Positions 36,411-45,036 of a stretch of DNA of 64,000 bases are shown here, one piece after another. Numbering within the stretch: the stretch's first letter is position 1; the number at the start of each line of letters is the position of its first letter. Source of the stretch: Nocardioides lijunqiniae (GTDB taxonomy: Bacteria > Actinomycetota > Actinomycetes > Propionibacteriales > Nocardioidaceae). The DNA lies in assembly GCF_015024225.1 (NCBI RefSeq), contig NZ_JACJGM010000010.1, positions 102,036-166,035 of the forward strand, read 5' to 3'. The notes below the pieces were generated by a model. It was given only the letters and a program-made list of their open reading frames with translations, was not told the origin of the DNA and ran no database searches. The position numbers and the translations under genes were made by a program.

Positions 36411-37793
36411 ATGAGCGAGCACCGCACCGAACACGACTCCATGGGCGAGGTCCTCGTCCCCCGAGACGCCCTGTGGCGCGCCCAGACCCAGCGCGCGGTC
36501 GAGAACTTCCCGATCAGCGGCACCCCGCTGGAGCGCCGGATGATCGAGGCGCTGGCGCTGGTCAAGGGCGCCGCGTCCCGGGCCAACCGCGAGCTGGAGA
36601 TCCTGCCGCAGGAGCAGGCCTCCGCGATCGCCGACGCCGCCGCCGAGGTGGCCTCGGGCGCCCACGACGAGCACTTCCCCATCGACGTGTTCCAGACCGG
36701 GTCCGGCACCAGCTCCAACATGAACACCAACGAGGTGATCGCCTCGCTGGCCACCCGTGCGGGCGTCGAGCTGCACCCCAACGACCACGTCAACGCCAGC
36801 CAGTCGAGCAACGACACCTTCCCGACCGCCATCCACGTGGCCGTGACGCGCGCCGTGGTCGGCGACCTGCTGCCGGCCATCGACGTGCTGGGCTCGAGCC
36901 TGGAGGCCAAGGCCGACGAGTTCGCCGGGCTGGTGAAGTCCGGACGTACCCACCTGATGGACGCGACCCCGGTGATGCTCGGCCAGGAGCTCGGGGGCTA
37001 CGCCGCCACGGTGCGCTACGCGGCCGAACGCCTGGAGTCGGTGCTGCCGCGGGTGCGCGAGCTCCCCCTGGGCGGCACGGCGGTGGGCACCGGCATCAAC
37101 ACCCCGCCGGGCTTCGCCCAGGCCGCGATCGGCGCGCTCAACGAGCTGACCGGCGAGACCTTCACCGAGGCCCGCAACCACTTCGAGGCACAGGGCACCC
37201 GCGACTCGCTCGTCGAGCTCAGCGGCGTGCTGCGCACGCTGGCGGTCGGGCTCACCAAGATCTGCAACGACCTGCGCTGGATGTCGTCGGGTCCCACGAC
37301 GGGGCTGGCCGAGATCCACCTGCCCGACCTGCAGCCGGGCTCGAGCATCATGCCCGGCAAGGTCAACCCGGTGCTCCCCGAGGCGACGCTGATGGTGTGC
37401 GCCCAGGTGATCGGCAACGACACCGCGGTGACCGTCGCCGGTGCGAGCGGCAGCTTCGAGCTCAACGTCGCGATGCCGGTCATGGCGCGCAACCTGCTCG
37501 AGTCGGTGCGGATCCTGTCGACGTCGATGACGCTGCTGGCCCAGCGCTGCGTCGACGGCATCACGGCCGACGCCGAGCGGATGCGCCGCTACGCCGCGTC
37601 GTCGCCGTCGGTGGTCACCCCGCTGAACAAGTACGTCGGCTACGAGAACGCCGCGAAGATCGCCAAGCGGGCGCTGGCCGAGGGGGCCACCATCCGCGAG
37701 ACCGTGCTGGCCATGGGCTTCGTGGAGCGCGGCGACCTCACCGAGGAGCAGCTCGACGAGGCGCTCGACCTGGAGAGCATGACCCACCCGTGA
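36411..37793 (+). CDS. fumC: Fumarate hydratase class II
   Basis: A 460-residue homotetrameric, cofactor-free fumarase. [46 protein letters not shown] and the mobile-loop signature [12 protein letters not shown] with the catalytic Ser are all present. It carries out the same reaction as the class I enzyme at 30838 but is oxygen-stable. ATG 36411 is the likely start; translation of the downstream SDR is coupled through a GTGA overlap. Confidence 0.97.
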   Translation: MSEHRTEHDSMGEVLVPRDALWRAQTQRAVENFPISGTPLERRMIEALALVKGAASRANRELEILPQEQASAIADAAAEVASGAHDEHFPIDVFQTGSGTSSNMNTNEVIASLATRAGVELHPNDHVNASQSSNDTFPTAIHVAVTRAVVGDLLPAIDVLGSSLEAKADEFAGLVKSGRTHLMDATPVMLGQELGGYAATVRYAAERLESVLPRVRELPLGGTAVGTGINTPPGFAQAAIGALNELTGETFTEARNHFEAQGTRDSLVELSGVLRTLAVGLTKICNDLRWMSSGPTTGLAEIHLPDLQPGSSIMPGKVNPVLPEATLMVCAQVIGNDTAVTVAGASGSFELNVAMPVMARNLLESVRILSTSMTLLAQRCVDGITADAERMRRYAASSPSVVTPLNKYVGYENAAKIAKRALAEGATIRETVLAMGFVERGDLTEEQLDEALDLESMTHP

Positions 37794-38635
37794 CCGGCAG
37801 CACGGTCGTCGTCACCGGCGCCAGCGACGGCATCGGGCTGGAGTGCTCGCGGCAGCTGACGGCCCTGGGGCACCGCGTCGTCATGGTCGGCCGCAACCCC
37901 GACAAGACCCGCGCCGCGGTCGAGTCGGTGCGGGCCTCCTCGCCCGGCGCGTTGGTCGAGCCGGCCCTGGCCGACTTCGCGTCCCAGGCCTCGGTGCGCG
38001 CGCTGGCCGCCCACCTGCTCGCCACCTGCGACCGCATCGACGTCCTGGTCAACAACGCCGGCACGGTCTTTGACCGGCGCACCCTGACCGACGACGGCAT
38101 CGAGGCGACGTTCGCCGTCAACCACCTCGGTGGCTTCCTGCTCACCGAGCTGCTGCGCGAGCGGCTGGTGGCCAGCGCACCCGCGCGCATCGTCATCACC
38201 AGCTCGCGCGGCCACTACGGCGGGACCCTGGACTTCACCGACCTCGGCTTCGAGCACGGCTACGGCATCCTCAAGGCCTACGGCCGCTCCAAGCTCGCCA
38301 ACGTCCTGCACACCCGGCTTCTGGCCGAGCAGCTCGCCGACGCCGAGGTCACGGTCAACTGCCTGCACCCCGGCGCGGTCGCCACCTCCATCTGGAGCGG
38401 CGCTCCGTGGTGGGCCCGGCCCGTGCTGGCGCTCGGCAAGCGGGTCGCGATGATCTCGCCGGAGGAGGGCGGGGCCCACCTGACCCGCCTGGCCGTCGGC
38501 GAGGAGGTCGAGGGGCTCACGGGCGGCTACTACGACGAGGACCGGCTGACCGAGCCCTCGCCGCTCGCCCTGAACGACGCGGTCGCCGCCCGGCTCTGGG
38601 ACGAGAGCCGGCGCCTGGTGGGCCTGGTCCCCTAG
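37790..38635 (+). CDS. Short-chain dehydrogenase (retinol dehydrogenase-like)
   Basis: A 281-residue SDR from GTG 37790, overlapping the fumC stop. Cofactor motif TGASDGIG near residue 8, NNAG near 87, active-site Ser in [11 protein letters not shown] and YGRSK as the YxxxK pair are intact. The basic residue after the second strand (VGRNPDK) favours NADP. It resembles retinol/WW-domain oxidoreductase-like SDRs with a long C-terminal segment ([10 protein letters not shown]). Substrate unknown. Confidence 0.9.
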   Translation: MTGSTVVVTGASDGIGLECSRQLTALGHRVVMVGRNPDKTRAAVESVRASSPGALVEPALADFASQASVRALAAHLLATCDRIDVLVNNAGTVFDRRTLTDDGIEATFAVNHLGGFLLTELLRERLVASAPARIVITSSRGHYGGTLDFTDLGFEHGYGILKAYGRSKLANVLHTRLLAEQLADAEVTVNCLHPGAVATSIWSGAPWWARPVLALGKRVAMISPEEGGAHLTRLAVGEEVEGLTGGYYDEDRLTEPSPLALNDAVAARLWDESRRLVGLVP

Positions 38636-38645
38636 CGCAGCGGCC

Positions 38646-40073
38646 TCAGCCGGACCGCTCGAAGTCGCGAGGGGCGAACTCGCCCTTCTCGAGGTGGCGC
38701 TCGATGTCCTCCAGGCTGTGGCCGGTGAGCTCGGGCATGAAGCGCAGCACGAAGAGGAACGCGGCGACGTTGAAGGCGGCGTAGATCCAGAACGTCTGGC
38801 CCACGCCGAACGTGTCGATCATCGTCAGCAGGGTGAGCGTGATCAGCAGGTTCGTGCTCCAGAGCGAGGCCGACTGCACGCTGGTGCCGGCGCTGCGGAC
38901 GGCCAGCGGGTAGATCTCGGACCCGGTCAGCCAGCCCATCAGCTGCAGCCCGCCGGCGTTGAACGCCATGAACACGATGAGCGTCGCGATGATCCACGGC
39001 ACCTGGTCGGGGCCGGCGTTGCCGGTGACGAAGAAGGCGCCCAGCACCACCAGGCTCGCGGCCGCACCCGGCACCATGACGAGCGTCAGACGACGGCGCC
39101 CGACGCGGTCGACGATGCTCAGCCCGATGACCTGCATGACCAGGTACGTCACGCCGAGGGCCACGCTGACCCGCAGTGCCGTGGTCGTCGAGAAGCCGTT
39201 GTCGGTGAGGATGGTCGGCGAGTAGTAGATGATCATCTCGATCCCGCTCAGCTGGGTGAAGATCGCGACGCCGCAGCCCACCAGGAGCGCGGGCCGCACC
39301 CAGGGGCGACGCAGCCCCGACCAGCCCCGGTCGCGGCTGCGAGTCTCCTGCTTGCGCTCCTCGAGCTCGACGATCTCGTCGAGCTCGGGGCCGACGTCCT
39401 GGCCGTCGGGGCGCACGCGCCGCAGCACGTCGCGGGCGTCGTCGGCGCGGTCGCGCTTGACCAGCCATCGAGGGCTCTCGGGCAGCCGCACGACCGCTGC
39501 CAGCATGATCAACGGAGGTACGGCCGCGGCCGCGATGGAGATCCGCCACGACACCGCCTCCGTGGCGCCGACGATCGTGGAGATCACGATGCCGACGCCG
39601 ATGGCGAGCTGGAAGGCCAGCACGAGGCGGCCGCGCAGCTTCGGCGGCGCCAGCTCGGCGACGTACATCGGGACGGTCTGGGTGGCGCCACCCACTGCGA
39701 ACCCGAGCACCACGCGGCCCAGCACCAGCAGCCACGGGCTCGGGGCGAGGCTGCAGGCGAGCGAGCCCAGGACGAAGAGCGCGCAGACGACCAGGATCGT
39801 CCCCTTGCGACCCAGCCGCTCGGACAGGTAGCTGCAGGACAGCGCGCCGAGCACGGCCCCCAGCAGGATGGCGGCGGCGATCGTCTGCTCCATGCCGCTG
39901 CCGATCTCGAACTCCTCGGAGATCTGGAGCAGCGCCCCGGAGATGATGCCGGTGTCGTAGCCGTAGAGGAGCCCGGCGACGGCCGAGACCAGCGCGGCGG
40001 CCAGCATCGGGCCGGTCAGCTGCCGCTCAGCCGCGTCGTCCGCCCGGTCCTTGCGAGGTTGCACGTCCGTCAT
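38646..40073 (-). CDS. MFS sugar porter (SP family)
   Basis: A 475-residue transporter with twelve membrane segments and complete sugar-porter signatures: GYDTGIISGALL in TM1, SERLGRKG after TM2, PMYVAELAPPKLRGRL, PESPRWL at the end of TM6, QLSGIEMIIYYSPTI in TM7, DRVGRRRL and a C-terminal GSEIYPLAVRSAG. Likely an H+-coupled hexose, pentose or inositol symporter like GalP/XylE. A stand-alone gene convergent with the SDR. Confidence 0.92.
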   Translation of the reverse strand: MTDVQPRKDRADDAAERQLTGPMLAAALVSAVAGLLYGYDTGIISGALLQISEEFEIGSGMEQTIAAAILLGAVLGALSCSYLSERLGRKGTILVVCALFVLGSLACSLAPSPWLLVLGRVVLGFAVGGATQTVPMYVAELAPPKLRGRLVLAFQLAIGVGIVISTIVGATEAVSWRISIAAAAVPPLIMLAAVVRLPESPRWLVKRDRADDARDVLRRVRPDGQDVGPELDEIVELEERKQETRSRDRGWSGLRRPWVRPALLVGCGVAIFTQLSGIEMIIYYSPTILTDNGFSTTTALRVSVALGVTYLVMQVIGLSIVDRVGRRRLTLVMVPGAAASLVVLGAFFVTGNAGPDQVPWIIATLIVFMAFNAGGLQLMGWLTGSEIYPLAVRSAGTSVQSASLWSTNLLITLTLLTMIDTFGVGQTFWIYAAFNVAAFLFVLRFMPELTGHSLEDIERHLEKGEFAPRDFERSG

Positions 40074-40174
40074 CAGGGCTCCTTAGAGGGGGGTCGGGCG
40101 TAGGTACCCGAATCCCCCGGCACCGGACGCGCGCGTCTGCGCGGTGGCCGGCGGCGCGCGGGGCGTGAGCCGAG

Positions 40175-40243
40175 GAGTTTCACCGGGTACCCGGTGAAAC
40201 TCACGCTTCCGGCACGAAGCTTCGTCCGGTCAGCACCAGTTTC
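40175..40243 (+). repeat. 69-bp palindromic element (GGGTACCC class), solitary copy
   Basis: The same 36-bp start as the copies at 21861 and 23031 (28-bp perfect palindrome at 40175-40202, then CACGCTTCC), GAAGCTTC in the middle and AGTTTCGTGA at the end. The right-hand GGAAGCG arm is degraded, so only the palindrome hairpin can form. It has exactly the same length as the other two. Confidence 0.9.
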
Positions 40244-40434
40244 GTGAGGGCTCTGTGACGGAGGGGACGCCTGCGACCCGCGTACGTCGGGCAGGCCGGC
40301 AGGTGGTCAGTCCGGGCCTGGGCGGCCGGGGCCGCGGGCGAGCCGGATGCCGCGCACCGGGCGAGGACTCACGGACGCGAGAGGCCCGCTGGTCCGGCAG
40401 CGAGATGTGGCGGGCCGACGGTGAGCCGGAGGGG
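40244..40434. other. Intergenic, no gene recognised
   Basis: GC-rich sequence between the repeat element and the transglycosylase-like gene. Frames are open by composition only; I see no ribosome site, promoter or conserved protein pattern. Confidence 0.4.
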
Positions 40435-41157
40435 TCAGTACCAGCCGTGGGACTCGGAGTGGCCCCAGGCACTGCAGGGGCTGCCGTAGCGGTCCTGGAT
40501 GTAGCCCAGGCCCCAGCGGATCTGGGTGACCGGGTTCGTCTCCCAGTCGGGACCGGCGGAGGCCATCTTGGAGCCCGGCAGCGACTGCGGGATGCCGTAG
40601 GCCGACGAGCTCGGGTTGTCGGCGTTCCAGGTCCAGTTGGACTCGCGCGTCCACAGGGAGTCCAGGCAGCCGAACTGGTCCTGCCCGAAGCCGAACTCCG
40701 CCAGCAGGGCTGCGCCGATCTCGCGCGGGTCCTCGTCGGACATGTCCTCGGTGACGGTCATCGCCGACACCCGGGTCTGCACGACCGAGGCGGACTTGAC
40801 GGTGTTGAGGGCCTGGCGGCGCGACGAGCGCGACACCGCCTCGGTGCGACCGCCGAGCTCGCCGGCGCCCAGCGAGCTGGTGGGCGCGGACTTCTGCTTC
40901 GACGCGGCGGGCGCCGTGGCGTCGGACGACGCGGCGGCGGCACCACTCGCGCCGGACGCGCCGGCCGCGGCGTCGCCGGCGGCCGAGACGGCCGGAGCCT
41001 GGCCGAGCAGGCCGGTGGACACGGTCACGCCGGTGGCGGCGACCGCCACGGACGACAGGATCACCGTGTTGCGGAGGGCCTTGCGCGGTGCCTCCACGAG
41101 GGCGGGGCGCTCGACGGGAGCCCGGTGCTTGGGGACGTGCTTGACGTGCTTCGACAC
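40435..41157 (-). CDS. Exported lytic transglycosylase-like (SLT-fold) protein
   Basis: A 240-residue protein from GTG 41157. A basic start (SKHVKHVPKHR) and hydrophobic stretch (TVILSSVAVAATGVTVSTGLLG) form a long signal peptide or anchor; an Ala/Ser/Gly linker follows. The C-terminal ~95 residues are an SLT/Rpf-like domain: AEFGFGQDQFGCLDSLWTRESNWTWNADNPSSSAYGIPQSLPGSKM...WETNPVTQIRWGLGYIQDRYG. The Glu in TRESNW is the catalytic candidate. It should cleave or remodel peptidoglycan. A leader of at least 150 nt precedes it. Confidence 0.88.
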   Translation of the reverse strand: MSKHVKHVPKHRAPVERPALVEAPRKALRNTVILSSVAVAATGVTVSTGLLGQAPAVSAAGDAAAGASGASGAAAASSDATAPAASKQKSAPTSSLGAGELGGRTEAVSRSSRRQALNTVKSASVVQTRVSAMTVTEDMSDEDPREIGAALLAEFGFGQDQFGCLDSLWTRESNWTWNADNPSSSAYGIPQSLPGSKMASAGPDWETNPVTQIRWGLGYIQDRYGSPCSAWGHSESHGWY

Positions 41158-41310
41158 AGAGGAGATGTCCTGAGGTAGACGACACGGAAGGCGATCACGC
41201 GCCGGTAGGTCACGAGATGATCTCGGGCCACCCTGCCCGACGGGTCCGGCGCACGCAAACACAACGGGCCCGATCGGGGGAAAACCTGACGAGAGACGCG
41301 CCACAGCGCG
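41158..41310 (-). promoter_or_regulatory. Structured leader of the transglycosylase-like gene
   Basis: Reading on the gene strand there is CCCCGATCGGG, then CGGGC-AGGGTG-GCCCG (41229-41244 region), GAGATCATCTC (palindromic) and GCGCGTGATCGC before AGGACATC. Genes of this type often carry c-di-AMP (ydaO) riboswitches in actinobacteria. I could not match the ydaO core with confidence, so this is recorded only as a structured leader. Confidence 0.35.
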
Positions 41311-41350
41311 GCTCATGGGTCACACGAGCCCCATGAGCCACGCCGGTCAC

Positions 41351-42682
41351 TCAGAGCGTGACGTTCTCCAGCATCTCGGTCACCAGCGCGGCGATCGGCG
41401 AGCGCTCGGAGCGGGTGAGCGTGACGTGGGCGAAGAGCGGGTGGCCCTTGAGCTTGTCGATGACCGCGACGACGCCGTCGTGACGACCGACGCGCAGGTT
41501 GTCGCGCTGGGCCACGTCGTGGGTCAGCACCACCTTGGAGTTGGCACCGATGCGCGAGAGCACCGTGAGCAGCACGTTGGCCTCGAGCGACTGCGCCTCG
41601 TCGACGATGACGAACGCGTCGTGCAACGAGCGGCCCCGGATGTGGGTCAGCGGCAGCACCTCCAGCATGCCCCGGTCGAGGATCTCGTCGATGACGTCCT
41701 TGGAGGTCATCGCGCCGAGCGTGTCGAAGACCGCCTGGCCCCACGGCGACATCTTCTCCGACTCCGATCCGGGAAGGTAGCCGAGCTCCTGGCCGCCGAC
41801 GGCGAACAGCGGCCGGAAGACCACGACCTTCTTGTGCTGCCCCCGCTCGAGCACCGCCTCGAGGCCGGCGCACAGCGCCATCGCCGACTTGCCGGTGCCG
41901 GCGCGCCCGCCGAGCGACACGATGCCGACCTCGGGGTCCAGCAGCAGCTCGAGGGCGACCCGCTGCTCGGCGCTGCGCCCGTGGATGCCGAACGCCTCCC
42001 GGTCGCCGCGCACGAGGTGCACCTGCTTGTCCGGGCCGACGCGACCCAGGGCGGTGCCGCGGTCGGAGAGCAGCACCAGGCCCTGGTGGCAGGGCAGGTC
42101 GCGGGCGACGTCGAGGTCGATCACGCCGTCGTCGTACAGCTCGTCGAGCATGCCGGCCTCGACCTCGAGCTCGGCCATCCCGGAGTAGCCGGTGTCGGAG
42201 TCGTGGACGGCGTCCGCGCGGTACTCCTGGGCGTCGAGGCCGACCGCCGAGGCCTTGATGCGCAGGGGCAGGTCCTTGGAGACCAGCGTGACGTCGTGGC
42301 CCTCGTCGGCGAGGTTGCGCGCCACCGCGAGGATCCTGGTGTCGTTGTCGCCGAGCCGGAAGCCCGACGGCAGCGCGTTGGGGTCGGTGTGGTTCAGCTC
42401 GACCCGGATCGTGCCGCCGAGGTCGCCGACCGGCACCGGCTCGTCGAGACGGCCGTGGGTGGTGCGCAGCTCGTCGAGCATCCGCAGCGCGGAGCGCGCG
42501 AAGAAGCCGAGCTCGGGGTGGTGCCGCTTGCCCTCGAGCTCGGTGATCACGACGACCGGCAGCACGACCTCGTGCTCGTCGAACCTGCGCAGCGCCCCCG
42601 GGTCGGCCAGCAGCACGCTGGTGTCCAGGACGTAGGTGCGGTGCGTGGGGGTGGAGCGGTGGGACTGCTGGGCCTGCGGCAC
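41351..42682 (-). CDS. phoH2: PhoH family ATPase with N-terminal PIN domain (PhoH2)
   Basis: A 443-residue fusion. Residues ~15-150 are a PIN ribonuclease domain ([44 protein letters not shown]). Residues ~230-440 are the PhoH P-loop ATPase with Walker [10 protein letters not shown], Walker [11 protein letters not shown] and arginine-rich C-terminal motifs. Mycobacterial PhoH2 is an RNA helicase and ribonuclease, so RNA processing is the likely role. GTG 42682 with GAGGGG upstream is the best start. It belongs to the conserved block shared with Mycobacterium. Confidence 0.93.
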   Translation of the reverse strand: MPQAQQSHRSTPTHRTYVLDTSVLLADPGALRRFDEHEVVLPVVVITELEGKRHHPELGFFARSALRMLDELRTTHGRLDEPVPVGDLGGTIRVELNHTDPNALPSGFRLGDNDTRILAVARNLADEGHDVTLVSKDLPLRIKASAVGLDAQEYRADAVHDSDTGYSGMAELEVEAGMLDELYDDGVIDLDVARDLPCHQGLVLLSDRGTALGRVGPDKQVHLVRGDREAFGIHGRSAEQRVALELLLDPEVGIVSLGGRAGTGKSAMALCAGLEAVLERGQHKKVVVFRPLFAVGGQELGYLPGSESEKMSPWGQAVFDTLGAMTSKDVIDEILDRGMLEVLPLTHIRGRSLHDAFVIVDEAQSLEANVLLTVLSRIGANSKVVLTHDVAQRDNLRVGRHDGVVAVIDKLKGHPLFAHVTLTRSERSPIAALVTEMLENVTL

Positions 42683-42983
42683 GGGATACCCCTCACGGGT
42701 CGGTGCGCGCACTCAGCGCCCCGCCCTAGTCGACGCTGATGGACCGGAGGATGCCCCGAACGCCGGAGTGCCGGCGTCCGATCCACCGGGACGGACGGCA
42801 GGCGGGCGCCTGCCTCCTCGTCCCAGCGAGCTGGTCGTGTGGTGTCACGAACGGGCCTCCGATGCGGTGAGCTTCCCCACTCACCGTGTTCTCGAAATTA
42901 CGCCTCGCAGACGTCCATCCGTGGCGACACGCCCGCCCGCAGGGGTGAAGCGTGGGTGACGAGTGCATGACGTCGGGCCGCGC
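42683..42983. other. Intergenic region with two hairpins, no gene
   Basis: Between the phoH2 start and the prenyltransferase stop. An imperfect hairpin CGCCGG-AGTG-CCGGCG spans 42761-42776. CGGTGAG (42865-42871) pairs with CTCACCG (42880-42886) around an 8-nt loop. Either could terminate the prenyltransferase transcript; the nearer one, about 100 bases after the stop, is the better candidate. The rest should hold the phoH2 promoter, which I cannot pinpoint. Confidence 0.45.
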
Positions 42984-43757
42984 TCAGGAGCCGTAGCGGC
43001 GCTCGCGCAAGGCGTAGGCGCGGATGGCGCGCAGGAAGTCCACCCGCCGGAACTCCGGCCAGTAGGCCTCGCAGAAGTAGAACTCCGACTTCGCGCTCTG
43101 CCACAACAGGAACCCGCCCAGCCGCTGCTCGCCGGAGGTGCGGATCACCAGGTCGGGGTCGGGCTGGCCCTTGGTGTAGAGGTGGTCGGAGATGTGCTCG
43201 ACGTCGATGATCGTCGCCAGCTCCTCCAGGGTGGTGCCCTTCGCGGCGTGCTCGTGGAGCAGGGAGCGCACGGCGTCCGCGATCTCGCGGCGCCCGCCGT
43301 AGCCGACGGCGACGTTGACGAGCATCCCGTCGACGTCGCTCGTGGCCTCCGCGGCGGCCTTGAGCCGCTCGGCGGTGCGGGCCGGCAGGAGGTCGAGCGC
43401 GCCCACCGGGTGCAGCCGCCAGCGGCGCTGGTCGGCCAGGGAGTCGACGGCCTCCTCGATGATCTCCAGCAGCGGCTCGAGCTCGGCCTCGGGGCGGTTG
43501 AGGTTGTCGGTCGAGAGCAGCCACAGCGTGACCACCTGGATCCCGACCTCGTCGCACCAGCCGAGCAGGGGCTCGATGTTGGCCGCACCCGCCCGGTGTC
43601 CGTGGGCGGTGTCGCGCCCCACCGCCTTGGCCCACCGCCGGTTGCCGTCGAGCATCACGCCGACGTGCTGCGGGAGGTTGTCGGGGAGCCGCCGCAGGAG
43701 CCGCGACTCGTACGCCGGGTAGAGCACCCGACGCAGCCCGTCCTTCCAGTCCGCCAT
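42984..43757 (-). CDS. uppS: cis-Prenyltransferase (Z-isoprenyl diphosphate synthase)
   Basis: A 257-residue enzyme: HVGVMLDGNRRWAKA (diphosphate-binding Asp), GHRAGAANI, WLLSTDNLNRP, VAVGYGGRREI and RTSGEQRLGGFLLWQSAKSEFYFCEAYWPEF. It adds isopentenyl diphosphate units in Z configuration. Its position beside hemolysin III mirrors Rv1086 of M. tuberculosis, which makes the short C15 product (Z,E-FPP), rather than the long-chain undecaprenyl synthase. So the product may be the FPP starter rather than undecaprenyl diphosphate; the symbol uppS is generic. Confidence 0.93.
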   Translation of the reverse strand: MADWKDGLRRVLYPAYESRLLRRLPDNLPQHVGVMLDGNRRWAKAVGRDTAHGHRAGAANIEPLLGWCDEVGIQVVTLWLLSTDNLNRPEAELEPLLEIIEEAVDSLADQRRWRLHPVGALDLLPARTAERLKAAAEATSDVDGMLVNVAVGYGGRREIADAVRSLLHEHAAKGTTLEELATIIDVEHISDHLYTKGQPDPDLVIRTSGEQRLGGFLLWQSAKSEFYFCEAYWPEFRRVDFLRAIRAYALRERRYGS

Positions 43758-43863
43758 GTCTCCGATGGTAGGGGGTGAGAGCCCTCACACGCGCCTCCCG
43801 CGTACGGGGTGACATTCACCGCGTCGTCAGCACACGCTCGGTGCGAATGGGTACCGTCTGCGC

Positions 43864-44595
43864 ATGACCCCCGCCTTCGACCACGCCAACGAGGCAGTGC
43901 GATCGGGCCTGGAGTCCATCAATGACCACTTGGCCGAGGTGAAGCCGAAGCTGCGTGGCTGGATGCACCTGGCCCTGACACCGCTGGCCCTTGCCGGCGG
44001 CATCGTGCTGATCGTCCTCTCCCCCGACTCGACCACCCGCTGGGGCTCCGCGGTCTTCGCGTTCAGCGCGCTGCTGCTCTTCGGCATCTCCGCGCTCTAC
44101 CACACGCGCACCTGGTCGCCGCCGGTCTGGGCGGCGCTGCGCCGCTTCGACCACGCCAACATCTTCGTCCTCATCGCCGGCTCCTACACGCCGCTGACGC
44201 TGATGCTGCTCGAGGGCACCCAGCGGGTCGTGCTGCTCACCACCGTGTGGGCGTGCGCGATCCTCGGCGTGCTGTTCCGGGTGTTCTGGATCGGCGCCCC
44301 GCGCTGGCTCTACACCCCGCTCTACATCGGCCTGGGCTGGGCCGCGGTGTTCTTCATCCCCGGCTTCATCGACGGCGCCTCGACGCGTCTCGGCGCCGGC
44401 GTCGGCACCGCCGTGCTCGTGCTGGTCGCGGTCGGCGGCCTGCTCTACACCGTGGGCGGGGTGGTCTACGGCTTCAAGCGGCCCGACCCGTGGCCCCAGT
44501 GGTTCGGCTTCCACGAGGTCTTCCACACGTTCACGATCCTGGCCTTCGTCAGTCACTACGTCAGCGTCTCGCTGGCGACGTACTCACTGCGCTAG
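43864..44595 (+). CDS. Hemolysin III / PAQR-family membrane protein
   Basis: A 243-residue protein with seven membrane segments. Conserved PAQR residues are visible: SALYHTRTW, RRFDHANIFVLIAGSYTPL and a C-terminal FHEVFHTFTILAFVSHY, which supply a Ser/His/Asp zinc site suggestive of hydrolase activity. Cytolysis is not established for most members. The ATG at 43864 is divergent from the prenyltransferase across 106 bases, the same arrangement as in Mycobacterium. Confidence 0.92.
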   Translation: MTPAFDHANEAVRSGLESINDHLAEVKPKLRGWMHLALTPLALAGGIVLIVLSPDSTTRWGSAVFAFSALLLFGISALYHTRTWSPPVWAALRRFDHANIFVLIAGSYTPLTLMLLEGTQRVVLLTTVWACAILGVLFRVFWIGAPRWLYTPLYIGLGWAAVFFIPGFIDGASTRLGAGVGTAVLVLVAVGGLLYTVGGVVYGFKRPDPWPQWFGFHEVFHTFTILAFVSHYVSVSLATYSLR

Positions 44596-44628
44596 GGGCT
44601 GCTTCACCGCACCTCGTACGCTGGTGGG

Positions 44629-45021
44629 ATGGCCACCATCGAGCTGACCACCGAGAACTTCACCTTCCACGTCGAGGACGACGACATCCTGCTCGTCGAC
44701 TTCTGGGCCAGCTGGTGCGGACCGTGCCAGCAGTTCGCGCCGACGTACGAGAGGGCCTCCGAGACCCACCCGGACGTCACCTTCGGCTCCATCAACACCG
44801 AGGAGCAGCGCGAGCTGGCCTCCGCGGCGGGCATCCAGTCGATCCCGACGCTGATGGCGTTCCGCGAGGGCATCCTGGTCTTCGCCCAGCCCGGCGCGCT
44901 GCCCCCGCAGGCGCTGGAGCAGGTCATCACCGGCGTCAAGGGCCTCGACATGGATGACGTACGCCGCCAGATCGCCGAGGCCGCCGAGCAGGCTGAACAG
45001 CCGGGCCAGGCCCAGGGCTGA
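44629..45021 (+). CDS. Thioredoxin
   Basis: A 130-residue protein with a full thioredoxin fold and active site WASWCGPC at about residues 28-35, cis-Pro in QSIPTLMAF and GALPPQALEQVI. A ~20-residue acidic, Gln-rich tail is an addition to the standard 110-residue length. It reduces disulfides with a thioredoxin reductase. It follows hemolysin III by 33 bases and may be co-transcribed. Confidence 0.93.
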   Translation: MATIELTTENFTFHVEDDDILLVDFWASWCGPCQQFAPTYERASETHPDVTFGSINTEEQRELASAAGIQSIPTLMAFREGILVFAQPGALPPQALEQVITGVKGLDMDDVRRQIAEAAEQAEQPGQAQG

Positions 45022-45036
45022 GCGTCGGCTCCGGCG

